NCBI GenBank assembly: GCA_002762795.1
Contig: PCYA01000018.1
Coordinates: forward strand, 1-64,000
Direction of reading: 5' to 3'
Source: Candidatus Woesearchaeota archaeon CG10_big_fil_rev_8_21_14_0_10_37_12
GTDB taxonomy: Archaea > Nanobdellota > Nanobdellia > Woesearchaeales > ARS49
Length of the DNA stretch: 64,000 bases
The notes beneath the pieces were generated by a model, which saw nothing but the letters and a program-made list of their open reading frames with translations, had not been told where the DNA came from and made no database searches. Position numbers and translations under genes: made by a program. Every line of letters begins with the position of its first letter. The first letter of the stretch is position 1. This document shows positions 30,397 through 38,915 of the stretch, one piece after another.

Positions 30397-31566
30397 ATGC
30401 TAATTGACATATTCCTGGGTTTGTTCATTGGCATAATTTTTGGAATAATAGCAGGTTTGCTACCAGGAATCCATACAAATCTTATTGTGGTGCTTCTTGT
30501 TTCTGTTGCTTCTTTTTTATCAAGTGCTGATTTACTGTTGTTAGTAATTATTATTATCACAACTGCAATCACGAGTTCTATTGTTGATGCAGTACCTTCT
30601 GTTTTTCTTGGTGCATCAGAAGATGTGCTTTCCTTACTTCCAGGTCACAAGTTATTAAAAAAAGGTGCAGGAATAGAAGCTGTGAAGTTTTCTGTGGTTG
30701 GTAGTTTGCTCGGCGTTGTTTCTGGTTTGTTTTTTATTCCTGTTTTTATTCTCCTGTTCCCAATTCTGTTCACGCTCCTCAAACCAGTCTTGTTTTGGAT
30801 TTTGTTAGCTCTTGTTATGTTTTTGGTAATTAGGGAAAAAAGCGTTTGGCCAATAATCATTTTTGTATTAGCAGGACTTCTCGGTATGTTAACCTTAGAT
30901 GTAATTAAGCAGCCTTTGTTTCCGTTGTTGTCTGGTTTGTTTGGCGCGTCTACGTTGTTGTTCTCGTTATTGAAACAAGTTGAAATTCCAATTCAGCGTA
31001 AAACGGATATTTTGCGTTTGCCAAAAAAGAAGTTATCAATATCAGTTTTAACAGGTGTTTTGGCAGGAAGTATTGTAACGCTGTTTCCAGGACTAAGTCC
31101 TGCGCAGGCTGCAGCTCTTATGCCAAAACAAAAACCGTTGCAGTTTTTGGTGTTGCTTGGTTCTATTGGAACGATTGATGTGTTGATTTCGCTTGTAACG
31201 TTTTTTACGATTAACAAAACGCGTAATGGTGCAGTTGTTGGTATTAACCAGCTTGTTGGAACCATTTCATCAGAACTATTAGTGACGTTGTTATCAGTTT
31301 GTTGTGTTGCAACAGGTGTTGCAGTTATTTTTTCTTTGTTTGCTGCTAAATGGTATGCATCTTTGCTTGATTATATAGAATATGATTGGATTTCAGTTGT
31401 TGTTTTGGTTTTCTTATTTGTGATGACTTTCTTTTTGTCTGGTTTGCTTGGTTTGTTAGTGTTTATCACTGCAACTGCTGTTGGGTTGCTTGCTCCTTTA
31501 ACAGGTTGTTCAAGAAGTCATGCAATGGGGTGTTTGTTAATTCCTACGTTGGTGGTGTTATGGTGA
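30397..31566 (+). CDS. DUF112/TctA-like integral membrane protein
   Basis: IIAGLLPGIHTN and FPGLSPAQAAAL repeated motifs, ~10 TM. Confidence 0.85.
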   Translation: MLIDIFLGLFIGIIFGIIAGLLPGIHTNLIVVLLVSVASFLSSADLLLLVIIIITTAITSSIVDAVPSVFLGASEDVLSLLPGHKLLKKGAGIEAVKFSVVGSLLGVVSGLFFIPVFILLFPILFTLLKPVLFWILLALVMFLVIREKSVWPIIIFVLAGLLGMLTLDVIKQPLFPLLSGLFGASTLLFSLLKQVEIPIQRKTDILRLPKKKLSISVLTGVLAGSIVTLFPGLSPAQAAALMPKQKPLQFLVLLGSIGTIDVLISLVTFFTINKTRNGAVVGINQLVGTISSELLVTLLSVCCVATGVAVIFSLFAAKWYASLLDYIEYDWISVVVLVFLFVMTFFLSGLLGLLVFITATAVGLLAPLTGCSRSHAMGCLLIPTLVVLW

Positions 31567-31730
31567 GAGCTGACTGGGAGGTATCTTTACTTCAGTTAAC
31601 TGTAAGGAGAGGAATAAAGTATAAAGTTACACGAAGGCTTCCACAAGTTTACATTAGTGAAATTAAAATTTTTAGTGATAAACAAAAAGCGTTACAGTGT
31701 TTGTTGGAATGGTTGCAACAAGGCAGATAA
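31560..31730 (+). CDS. Small hypothetical protein (56 aa), translationally coupled
   Basis: ATG at 31560 overlaps the end of the DUF112 gene; MVRADWEVSLLQLTVRRGIKYKVTRRLPQVYISEIKIF... Confidence 0.5.
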   Translation: MVRADWEVSLLQLTVRRGIKYKVTRRLPQVYISEIKIFSDKQKALQCLLEWLQQGR

Positions 31731-32018
31731 TCTTTTCTGCAGCAAAACAACAAGTTCTGGTTGATTAAATTGAAACTCGTCAGATATGTTCATAGTCAAT
31801 AATCTTTTGTGCAAGCAAGTTTCTGGGAAGCGTTTAATAAGTTCTTTTCGTTGGAAATCTTCCATGACAAAAATGATGTCTGCCCATTCAAGTTGATCTT
31901 GTGTAACGAGTTTTTCACTATACAAGCCAGCAGAATCTGTTTGAAACTCTTTCTTAAACAAACACTCAGCTGTTTTACTTCTGTGTTTTCCTTGATTGCA
32001 GATGAAGAGGAGTTTCAT
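31692..32018 (-). CDS. Low-molecular-weight phosphatase-like protein
   Basis: FICNQGKHRSKTAE (CxxGxxRS-type P-loop), ADIIFVME. Confidence 0.75.
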   Translation of the reverse strand: MKLLFICNQGKHRSKTAECLFKKEFQTDSAGLYSEKLVTQDQLEWADIIFVMEDFQRKELIKRFPETCLHKRLLTMNISDEFQFNQPELVVLLQKRLSALLQPFQQTL

Positions 32019-32173
32019 TATATGATTTAGGATGAGAAGTTATTTAAATTTTGTTTCAATCCAAATGGTGTTGCTAAAACCAATTTGTTGGATGATTTCT
32101 GTAATTTTTACGTGACTTTCCGTAATTTGTCACAAGACACTAGACTTTTGAGAACAGAGTTTAATAACTGTTT

Positions 32174-32491
32174 TTGCATCAATGTATTAAAATGGAAGAT
32201 GGTGATTTAAAAGGTTTTATTGTTAAGAAATTATTTCATCACAATTATGTTGGAGGAAAACACACATCTATTGATAATCTTAAGAAAGGACTTCCAACAC
32301 ACATTAAGGGAGATGTTATCAGTGCTGTGAAATTGTTAATTAAAGAACAAATCATTCTATCTAAACCAACGTCGTATGGCGTGCAAGTATCATTAAATCC
32401 CAGAAAAAAACAAGAAATAGAGGTTTATTTCTTCATTGGGTCTAATACCCCGCAGCTCTGCTGCGATATGATTTTTCCCGATGAAGTTTAA
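32174..32491 (+). CDS. Small HTH-like protein whose C-terminus is encoded by a REP-like hairpin
   Basis: ORF runs into CCCCGCAGCTCTGCTGCG; the last ~15 codons are element-derived. Confidence 0.6.
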   Translation: MHQCIKMEDGDLKGFIVKKLFHHNYVGGKHTSIDNLKKGLPTHIKGDVISAVKLLIKEQIILSKPTSYGVQVSLNPRKKQEIEVYFFIGSNTPQLCCDMIFPDEV

Positions 32492-32530
32492 AAATACCCC
32501 GGAGCTCTGCTCCGGTGGGATTTTTATTTG
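32431..32530. repeat. REP-like hairpin pair, one nested in an outer stem
   Basis: CTTCATTGGG...CCCGATGAAG outer stem (9/10) enclosing TACCCCGCAGCTCTGCTGCG; followed by TACCCCGGAGCTCTGCTCCGGTGGGATTTTT. Confidence 0.8.
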
Positions 32531-32946
32531 AAATGAATCTAATTACAGAAAACATAATTAATAACTCCAAAAAATATAAATATGGGTCGTGTTTAATAAA
32601 AGATATGGAAAACTCAGTATTTATTAGAACATTTGGCAATTACCCTCTTGTGCGAATAATTGATTTTTTAATTTATTCAAGAGATTTTGATTACCCAATA
32701 ACAGAACTTGCAAAGAATGCCAATGTGAATTTTCAAACACTCAAAAAAATTTGGAAATCCTTAGAAGATAATGGGCTTGTTAAGAAAACGCGCATATTAG
32801 GTGGCGCACAATTGTTCAAAATAAACACAGAAAATCCAGTTGTGCAAAAGATTATTGAGCTAAATAATGTACTTTGTTGGAAAGCAATTGACGGAAAGAG
32901 CAAAATAGATGAGCAAGTTGTCAAGGTAAATGTTTCACGTCATTAA
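32515..32946 (+). CDS. wHTH transcriptional regulator (143 aa; start possibly 32533)
   Basis: Internal HTH: ITELAKNANVNFQTLKKIWKSLEDNGLVKKTR. Confidence 0.7.
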   Translation: MGFLFEMNLITENIINNSKKYKYGSCLIKDMENSVFIRTFGNYPLVRIIDFLIYSRDFDYPITELAKNANVNFQTLKKIWKSLEDNGLVKKTRILGGAQLFKINTENPVVQKIIELNNVLCWKAIDGKSKIDEQVVKVNVSRH

Positions 32947-33511
32947 CAACAAGTTCAGTGTATTTGCCGTTTTTATGTTCAAAAATAGTGATTGATCCGT
33001 TGTCAAAATCGTATGCGATTCCTTCTTCCAACGGAGCATCTTTGAGTATGCGCATTAACGCTCTTAAAACGCCAGAGTGTGTGACGATACACGCAGCAGG
33101 ATGGTTTGTTCGAGTTATTTCTTCGAGTGCTTTTTTTAGTCTGTCTTCCATTTGTTGCCATGACTCGCCGTTTGGAGGGACAAATGAATGTCTCTCATCA
33201 AGTGGCAGTTTGTCCAGCGTTTCTTTGATTTCGTTCCAGGTTTTTCCTTCCCAGTCTCCCCAGTCTCTTTCTTCAAAGTTTGCAATTTGTATTTCTACTG
33301 CTAAATCTTTTGCGAGAAGTTCGGCTGATTCTCGTGCTCTGGTTTCTGGTGAAGTGTACAATCCGTTAATGTTCTGTTGTTTGAGCACGTTTGCACAGTC
33401 CATGATTTGCAGTTTTCCTTTTTCTGTTAATAGCGCATCATCTCCTCGCTTGTGAATATGTCCTTTTACGTTGTGGCTTGTTTCTCCATGGCGAACAAAA
33501 ATGAGTTTCAT
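32921..33511 (-). CDS. Histidine phosphatase superfamily protein
   Basis: FVRHGETSHNVKGH, CIVTHSGVLRAL. Confidence 0.88.
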   Translation of the reverse strand: MKLIFVRHGETSHNVKGHIHKRGDDALLTEKGKLQIMDCANVLKQQNINGLYTSPETRARESAELLAKDLAVEIQIANFEERDWGDWEGKTWNEIKETLDKLPLDERHSFVPPNGESWQQMEDRLKKALEEITRTNHPAACIVTHSGVLRALMRILKDAPLEEGIAYDFDNGSITIFEHKNGKYTELVVNDVKHLP

Positions 33512-33540
33512 AATGGATTTAAACTTGAAATAATTAAAAA

Positions 33541-34650
33541 CTATTCCAAAAACATCAGCTTCCCATCAACAACCGTTCTGATTTTAATATTTCTTGTTGC
33601 AGTTCCTTTTTCATTGACTGAGAATGTTCCGCTTGCTCCTTGATAATCTTTGACGTTTAGAATATACCCTCTCACGCATTCAACTTCTTGTCCGCAAGCA
33701 TTGATTGCATCAAGTAAAATATTGAAACTGTCGAATGCGTTTGCTGCGACTGCTTCGTGTGGTTCATTGTATTTTTCTAAGTATCGTTGTGCAAACCATT
33801 GTTCGACTTGTGTATCAACAGGATCAAAGGTTGATGGGAAGATTATTCCTTCAATCAATTCTCCTGCTGCTGTTATTACTTCTGTGTCTTCTGCGTTTCT
33901 GATGCCGTATTTGTTTCCTTTAAATCCAATCTCTTCAAGTTGTTTCAGCATGTTAACAATCGGCGGTCCAAGTGCAATGATCATAATCGCGTCTGGTTGT
34001 GTTGCTTTTATTTTGGTGAGTTGTGTTCTGAAGTCTTTTTCTCCTGCTGGGAAGTTTTCTTGTGTTGTTATTGCGCCTCCAAGGTCTGTGAAATACTGTT
34101 CAAAGTATTTGGCGTTTTCTCTTCCATAATCATCATCCAAGTAAATAATTCCTATGTGTTTGTCGCCTTGCGAGTAACTGTGTTTTGCAAGTGATTTCAT
34201 TAATTCTTTTACTTCGCCAAGTAAAACAAAACCATATTTACCTTGATTAACGTAATTATCAATCCCCAATCCAGTTATTAAATAAATTGCGTTATTTTGT
34301 TCGTAATAATCCATTGTTGCACTAACAACAGTTGCGCAGAAGGGTCCTAAAATAAAGTCAAGTTCATTAAAATCAAGTAATTTTTGTGCAACAGTGATGC
34401 CTTCTGTAGGATTGCATTTGTCATCTTCGTAAATTAATTCTATTTTGTTCCGTTCTTCTTCAGAGAGTCTTTCGAGCGCAAGTTCTATTCCTCGATTAAC
34501 CCATTTTCCTGTTACTGCTGCAAATTCTGTGTATGGCGCGCTTACGCCTATTTTGATTTTTTCTTCTTGAATAACAAGTCCTGTTGGATTGTCTGTCTGA
34601 GAACAAGCTACTGCTGTTAATACAATGATTGCCACCAAAACCCATTTCAT
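33541..34650 (-). CDS. Branched-chain amino-acid-type ABC substrate-binding lipoprotein
   Basis: Lipobox LTAVACSQ; IKIGVSAPYTEFAAVTGKWVNRGIELAL; Peripla_BP_6-like fold. Confidence 0.88.
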   Translation of the reverse strand: MKWVLVAIIVLTAVACSQTDNPTGLVIQEEKIKIGVSAPYTEFAAVTGKWVNRGIELALERLSEEERNKIELIYEDDKCNPTEGITVAQKLLDFNELDFILGPFCATVVSATMDYYEQNNAIYLITGLGIDNYVNQGKYGFVLLGEVKELMKSLAKHSYSQGDKHIGIIYLDDDYGRENAKYFEQYFTDLGGAITTQENFPAGEKDFRTQLTKIKATQPDAIMIIALGPPIVNMLKQLEEIGFKGNKYGIRNAEDTEVITAAGELIEGIIFPSTFDPVDTQVEQWFAQRYLEKYNEPHEAVAANAFDSFNILLDAINACGQEVECVRGYILNVKDYQGASGTFSVNEKGTATRNIKIRTVVDGKLMFLE

Positions 34651-34706
34651 AATTTATTGTCAAAAACCGTAAAACTTATATGTTGTCTCTCTCATACGAG
34701 GGGACA

Positions 34707-35462
34707 ATGAACACAAAAGAACTTTTGGAAGGTATCGGACTGAGCAAAGGAGAAGTTAAGGTTTATTTTGCACTTTTAGAATTAGGTTCTTCTACAACTG
34801 GTCAAATAATAAAGCGAGCAAAAGTCTCAAGGTCTAAAGTGTATGAGATGCTTGACCGTTTAATGCAGAGAGGCTTAGTATCGTTTGTAATTAAAGAAAA
34901 CACAAAGTATTTTGAAGCAGCAAATCCTGAAGAAATTTTAGCGTATGTTTCAAAACAAAAGAAAAAGTTAGAAGAAAAAGAAACGCAACTTAAAAAATCA
35001 TTGCCTGAGTTAAAAGCAAAGCAAAAATCTGCAAAGAAACCACAGTCTGCAAAAGTCTATGAAGGATTGAAAGGCATTAAAACAATGTACAATGAACTTC
35101 TTAACGAGATGAAAAAAGGCGATGAATATTTTGCTGTTGCTGTTGAGCCTGAGGTGTATGAAGGAGATTTCTTGACATTTATTCAGAATTATCATAAAAG
35201 GCGTGCTGAAAAAGGGGTAAAAGTAAAACTTCTTGCGCATAACAAAATAAAAAGGGCAGTTCAGCAGTCAATTGCTAAAACAAAATTGTTACAAGCAAGA
35301 TATTTCTCGCAATCAGCCCCTTCTGCAACGCTTATTTACAAAGATGATGTTGCAACATTTGTGTGGTCTGATAATCCTACTGCGATAGTGATAAGCTCGC
35401 AAACAATTGCTAAAAGGTACAAGTCTTTTTTTGAAGAGCTTTGGAACGGATCAAAAGTATGA
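34707..35462 (+). CDS. TrmB-family transcriptional regulator
   Basis: MNTKELLEGIGLSKGEVKVYFALLELGSSTTGQIIKRAKVSRSKVYEMLDRLMQRGLV; GAGGGG upstream of ATG. Confidence 0.88.
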   Translation: MNTKELLEGIGLSKGEVKVYFALLELGSSTTGQIIKRAKVSRSKVYEMLDRLMQRGLVSFVIKENTKYFEAANPEEILAYVSKQKKKLEEKETQLKKSLPELKAKQKSAKKPQSAKVYEGLKGIKTMYNELLNEMKKGDEYFAVAVEPEVYEGDFLTFIQNYHKRRAEKGVKVKLLAHNKIKRAVQQSIAKTKLLQARYFSQSAPSATLIYKDDVATFVWSDNPTAIVISSQTIAKRYKSFFEELWNGSKV

Positions 35463-35498
35463 GAAATATTTATAATCTTATTTCAACAAAGCGAGTAT

Positions 35499-36682
35499 AT
35501 GCACTCGATTCCTAAAGACATAAGACTTCTTTCCTGGGCAACCGCTATTCGTTGGATTGGTTGGGGTGTTTTTGAAGCATTCATTCCTGTTTTTTTGTTC
35601 GCATTTGCTAATTCGTATGCAGAGACGGGCTTGCTGAGTTCTATTTATAACGTAGTTTTTCTGTTTATGTTGCCTTTTGTTGGTTTGCTTGCTGATCGTG
35701 TTGCTGCAAAGAGTATCATTTTGATTGGTTTGATCATTTACCCGTTTATTGGTTTGAGTTATTTTTTGGCAGGGGCGACAGGAATAGTGTTGTTTGTTGT
35801 GATTGCGCGTGCGCTAAATGGGGTGTCATATGCGTTTTATGGTATTGGAAGTGCAACATACATTATGTGTCATTCTCCCAAAAATTAATTGCTACGGTTT
35901 TTGGTTATTTTGATACGTTAACAAATTTTTGGTGGATTCTTGCTGTTTTCGCAGGGATGGTCATCATTAAGTTCGTGCCGTTACATTGGATGTTTCTTGC
36001 AATTATTCCTACAACGCTAATAACAATAGCACTACTTTTGTTCTTGTGCCCTGATCATAGAAAAAATTTGCGTGATGGTTTGCGCGATGTGTTTCATGCA
36101 AATTTTTATAGGTCTTTTGTGAGTGAAGTGAAAGAATGGGACGTTAGGTTAAAATTTTTTGCGTTTTTAAGTTTCTTTTTTACCTTTGTTGGGATGATTG
36201 CGGAGTTTTTTATTCCTATTTCAGCGTATGTGGGTGGTGCAAGTCTTTCTCAAATTGCCTTGCTGGGTGTTATAAGTGCATTGCCTGAACTTTGCGGAAG
36301 CCAGCTCGGAAAGTTAAGTGATAAGTTAAAAGAGAAAAGTGTTTTTTTCGGCGGATTGCTTATTTGTGCAATGCTCGTTTTGTTGTTTTTTACAAATGCT
36401 TATTTGTGGTATCTTTTTATCGCGTTTGGCATAGGGGTTGCTTTGGAGCTTATTGGCTTGGCAGGAACAGGTATTTGCACGCGTTTAAGCAAGCGTGATC
36501 AGTATGGACGTGTTAACTCTGCAATGCAGGGAATTAATGAGTTGGGAAGTCTTGCAGGGCCAATTGTTCTTGGGTTGATGATTGATGCAATTATGATTCA
36601 GGGGACCGCGCTTGTTTTAGCAGCTATAACGCTTATCTTGTTAATTTTCGTGCAGAGTAAACATATTTTAAGTAAGTCATAA
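35499..36682 (+). pseudogene. MFS transporter, split by a -1 frameshift at an A-run
   Basis: ORFs 35499-35888 and 35867-36682; ...IMCHSPK|KLIATVFGYFDTLTNFWW restored if CCCAAAAATTA had one more A. Confidence 0.75.
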
Positions 36683-36767
36683 TTGCCTCTTTTTTGGGAC
36701 AAAGCAGAAGGGATTTTTCAAGTATCTGAGCAAAAGCTTTTTAAATGGCTTGTTTTCTTGTTTGTGT

Positions 36768-37031
36768 ATGGCCGGAGTTATAGTTCATTTTAGGGGAAGC
36801 CAGAAGCGTAAGAAGGGCAACCAGGTAATTGTGGTTGTGCCGGGTGTTGATACTAATGAAAAAGCCAAAGCGTATGTTGGCAAAAAAGTTAGTTGGACTG
36901 CTCCTGGTAAGAATAAGACGACCATTTCTGGCAAGGTTTCTGCGCCGCATGGTAACAAAGGTGCATTGCGAGTTCTTTTTGAACGTGGAATGCCTGGTCA
37001 AAGCTTAGGCGAAGAAGTTAAGATTGAATAA
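36768..37031 (+). CDS. rpl35ae: Ribosomal protein eL33/L35Ae
   Basis: MAGVIVHFRGSQKRKKGNQVIVVVPGVDTNEKAKAYVGKKVSWTAPGKNKTTISGKVSAPHGNKGALRVLFERGMPGQSLGEEVKI; CTTTTTAAAT TATA-like box upstream. Confidence 0.92.
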   Translation: MAGVIVHFRGSQKRKKGNQVIVVVPGVDTNEKAKAYVGKKVSWTAPGKNKTTISGKVSAPHGNKGALRVLFERGMPGQSLGEEVKIE

Positions 37032-37033
37032 GT

Positions 37034-38068
37034 CTATTTTTCTAATATCTTAACAATTCCTTCATCTGCATTTATCTCAACTGTATCACCATCTTTCAAA
37101 ACTGTTGTAGCAATTTTTGTGCCAATAATGCAAGGAACTCCTAATTCTCTTGATACAATTGCTGCGTGACAGGTGATCCCGCCTTCGTCTGTAATAATGC
37201 CTGCTGCTTGTTTCATTGCAGGTACAAAGTCTGGTTTGGTCATTTCTGTGACGAGTATTTCTCCTTGTTTAAATTCTTTCAACTGTTCTTTTTTCAGGAT
37301 AAGACGCACAGTACCTTGTGCAGTTCCTTTGCACGCGCACATTCCTTTTAGTTCTGAAGTTTCTTTAATTTCTAATTGTTCTAATTGCAGTCCTTTTTCT
37401 TTGAGTTTTGCTGGAAGGTCATCAATCAAGATAAGTTCGTCGTTTAGTATGGCACAACCAGGAAGTCTTTTTTTGATTTCAGCAACTTCTTCATTTGTTA
37501 GTTTTCTTTCTTTTAATAAGAATAATTCTTCGGGAAGTAATACAAATCGAAGATCAGTATATTCTGGATAATGTTCTTTGATAAAATCAAGGTAAATGTA
37601 ATCTCCTTTGTCAGAGTACTTTTCGCTTTCTTTGCGAATTTCCATTGCAAGGTCTCTGACTTCTTGAGGTACGTGTTTGTTCCCGGGTAATGTGAAAAAG
37701 ATCGCCATTGGCGTCCACCAGTCTACAAATTCGTTGTAGAACCATTCAAGTTCGTTTATGTTAGAGAGTTTTTTCTTTCCAGAGACGTAAGGCCACATTG
37801 CTTCCCAATGTTTGTAGAATTTTTCTTTGAGTTTGTCAAAGTGTTGAGGATTTTTTTCTATTTGTTTTTGTGCAGAAATATCAAAGGATTTTAGTTCGTT
37901 TGTATCGTACCAGACTGATATTTTGTTCTCATTTTTTGCTCGTAAGAATAATAAGTTTTGTATTTTCGGCATCCATTTTCCAAAGCCTCTATTTACTTCG
38001 CTGTCATTCCATACGCGTGCGTAAAATAATGATTGTTCTCGTGAGAATGTTTTTGTTAAGGTTATCAT
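37034..38068 (-). CDS. PEP-utilizer-type phosphohistidine swivel-domain protein
   Basis: C-terminal GIITDEGGITCHAAIVSRELGVPCIIGT; N-terminal ~220-aa module shared with the 1046-aa protein. Confidence 0.85.
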   Translation of the reverse strand: MITLTKTFSREQSLFYARVWNDSEVNRGFGKWMPKIQNLLFLRAKNENKISVWYDTNELKSFDISAQKQIEKNPQHFDKLKEKFYKHWEAMWPYVSGKKKLSNINELEWFYNEFVDWWTPMAIFFTLPGNKHVPQEVRDLAMEIRKESEKYSDKGDYIYLDFIKEHYPEYTDLRFVLLPEELFLLKERKLTNEEVAEIKKRLPGCAILNDELILIDDLPAKLKEKGLQLEQLEIKETSELKGMCACKGTAQGTVRLILKKEQLKEFKQGEILVTEMTKPDFVPAMKQAAGIITDEGGITCHAAIVSRELGVPCIIGTKIATTVLKDGDTVEINADEGIVKILEK

Positions 38069-38137
38069 TTTATTAATTGGTGCTGCAGTGGATTTAAATA
38101 TGTTTTTCCCTAAATTTAAATATTACGAAAGTTTTCT

Positions 38138-38620
38138 TTGTTTCAAATAATGAAGAGGTATCAAGATAAGCCAACTATTTTAGCTCACTTTCTTACTAAG
38201 TGTGGTATTGATACTAATGTTCTTGTGGATTTGATTCTTTATCCGAGTTCTAAAGAATATTTTGAACAAAGGGGTTATTCTTTTCCAGACAAGTGTTTGT
38301 GCATAACAAGGCAAGTTCTGGGTGAAACAAAAGGCGTTCTTATCCACAAATATGGTTTCAGTGAAGAAAAAGCAGATAAAGAGATTAAAGCAATACTTGA
38401 TTTATTTTTTATTGAAATTTTGCCTTATGTTTCCGTTTATGATGATATTGAGGAAGTTGAGCGCATTGGAAAGAAATACTCACTTAATGAAGAAGACATA
38501 AGAATCATTTATTCGTTCTGGAAATGTAACCTTAAGCTTGTTATTGTGCGTGACAGAGCTTTTGAAAAAACGTGTGAAGAACTTAATATACAAACAGTTG
38601 TTTGGCCAATCTTTCCTTAA
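38138..38620 (+). CDS. PIN-domain protein
   Basis: CGIDTNVLVDLIL acidic N-terminal motif and VIVRDRAF near C-terminus. Confidence 0.7.
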   Translation: MFQIMKRYQDKPTILAHFLTKCGIDTNVLVDLILYPSSKEYFEQRGYSFPDKCLCITRQVLGETKGVLIHKYGFSEEKADKEIKAILDLFFIEILPYVSVYDDIEEVERIGKKYSLNEEDIRIIYSFWKCNLKLVIVRDRAFEKTCEELNIQTVVWPIFP

Positions 38621-38871
38621 TAAAAATTTTCAGAATCCATTAATTCGTACGCTTTTCTTTTATCACCATTGCATTTAGCAAGTGCTTTTTCCCACCTTTC
38701 TCTGCGGTAGTTTTGTACATTTTTTGGCACGTCTTTTAGTTCTTTTTCTTGGCTTAGTTCTGCATGGATTAAACTAAATGAGAGAACACTCCAAATTTTT
38801 TGGTTAAATTGCTGCAAGCCATCTAATACTTGCTCTCCAATTTTTTGAATATTTAGTGTTTCTTGAACCAT
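38617..38871 (-). CDS. Hypothetical protein (84 aa)
   Basis: Intact ORF converging (4-nt overlap) on the PIN-domain gene. Confidence 0.55.
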   Translation of the reverse strand: MVQETLNIQKIGEQVLDGLQQFNQKIWSVLSFSLIHAELSQEKELKDVPKNVQNYRRERWEKALAKCNGDKRKAYELMDSENFY

Positions 38872-38915
38872 GTTTTCATGATCGTATGTTTTCTATATAA
38901 ATTTGACGTTTTTTA

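Noticed and set aside
35860-35900. Programmed -1 frameshift in MFS gene
   Set aside because: CCCAAAAATT in this phase is not a canonical X_XXY_YYZ slippery heptamer; sequence error or decay is simpler.
36741-37001. Minus-strand 86-aa ORF
   Set aside because: Antisense to ribosomal protein L35Ae.
38138-38871. PIN gene and 84-aa convergent gene as a toxin-antitoxin pair
   Set aside because: Convergent arrangement and no recognisable antitoxin DNA-binding motif; the RelE-type pair at 47.7-48.1 kb is the credible module.
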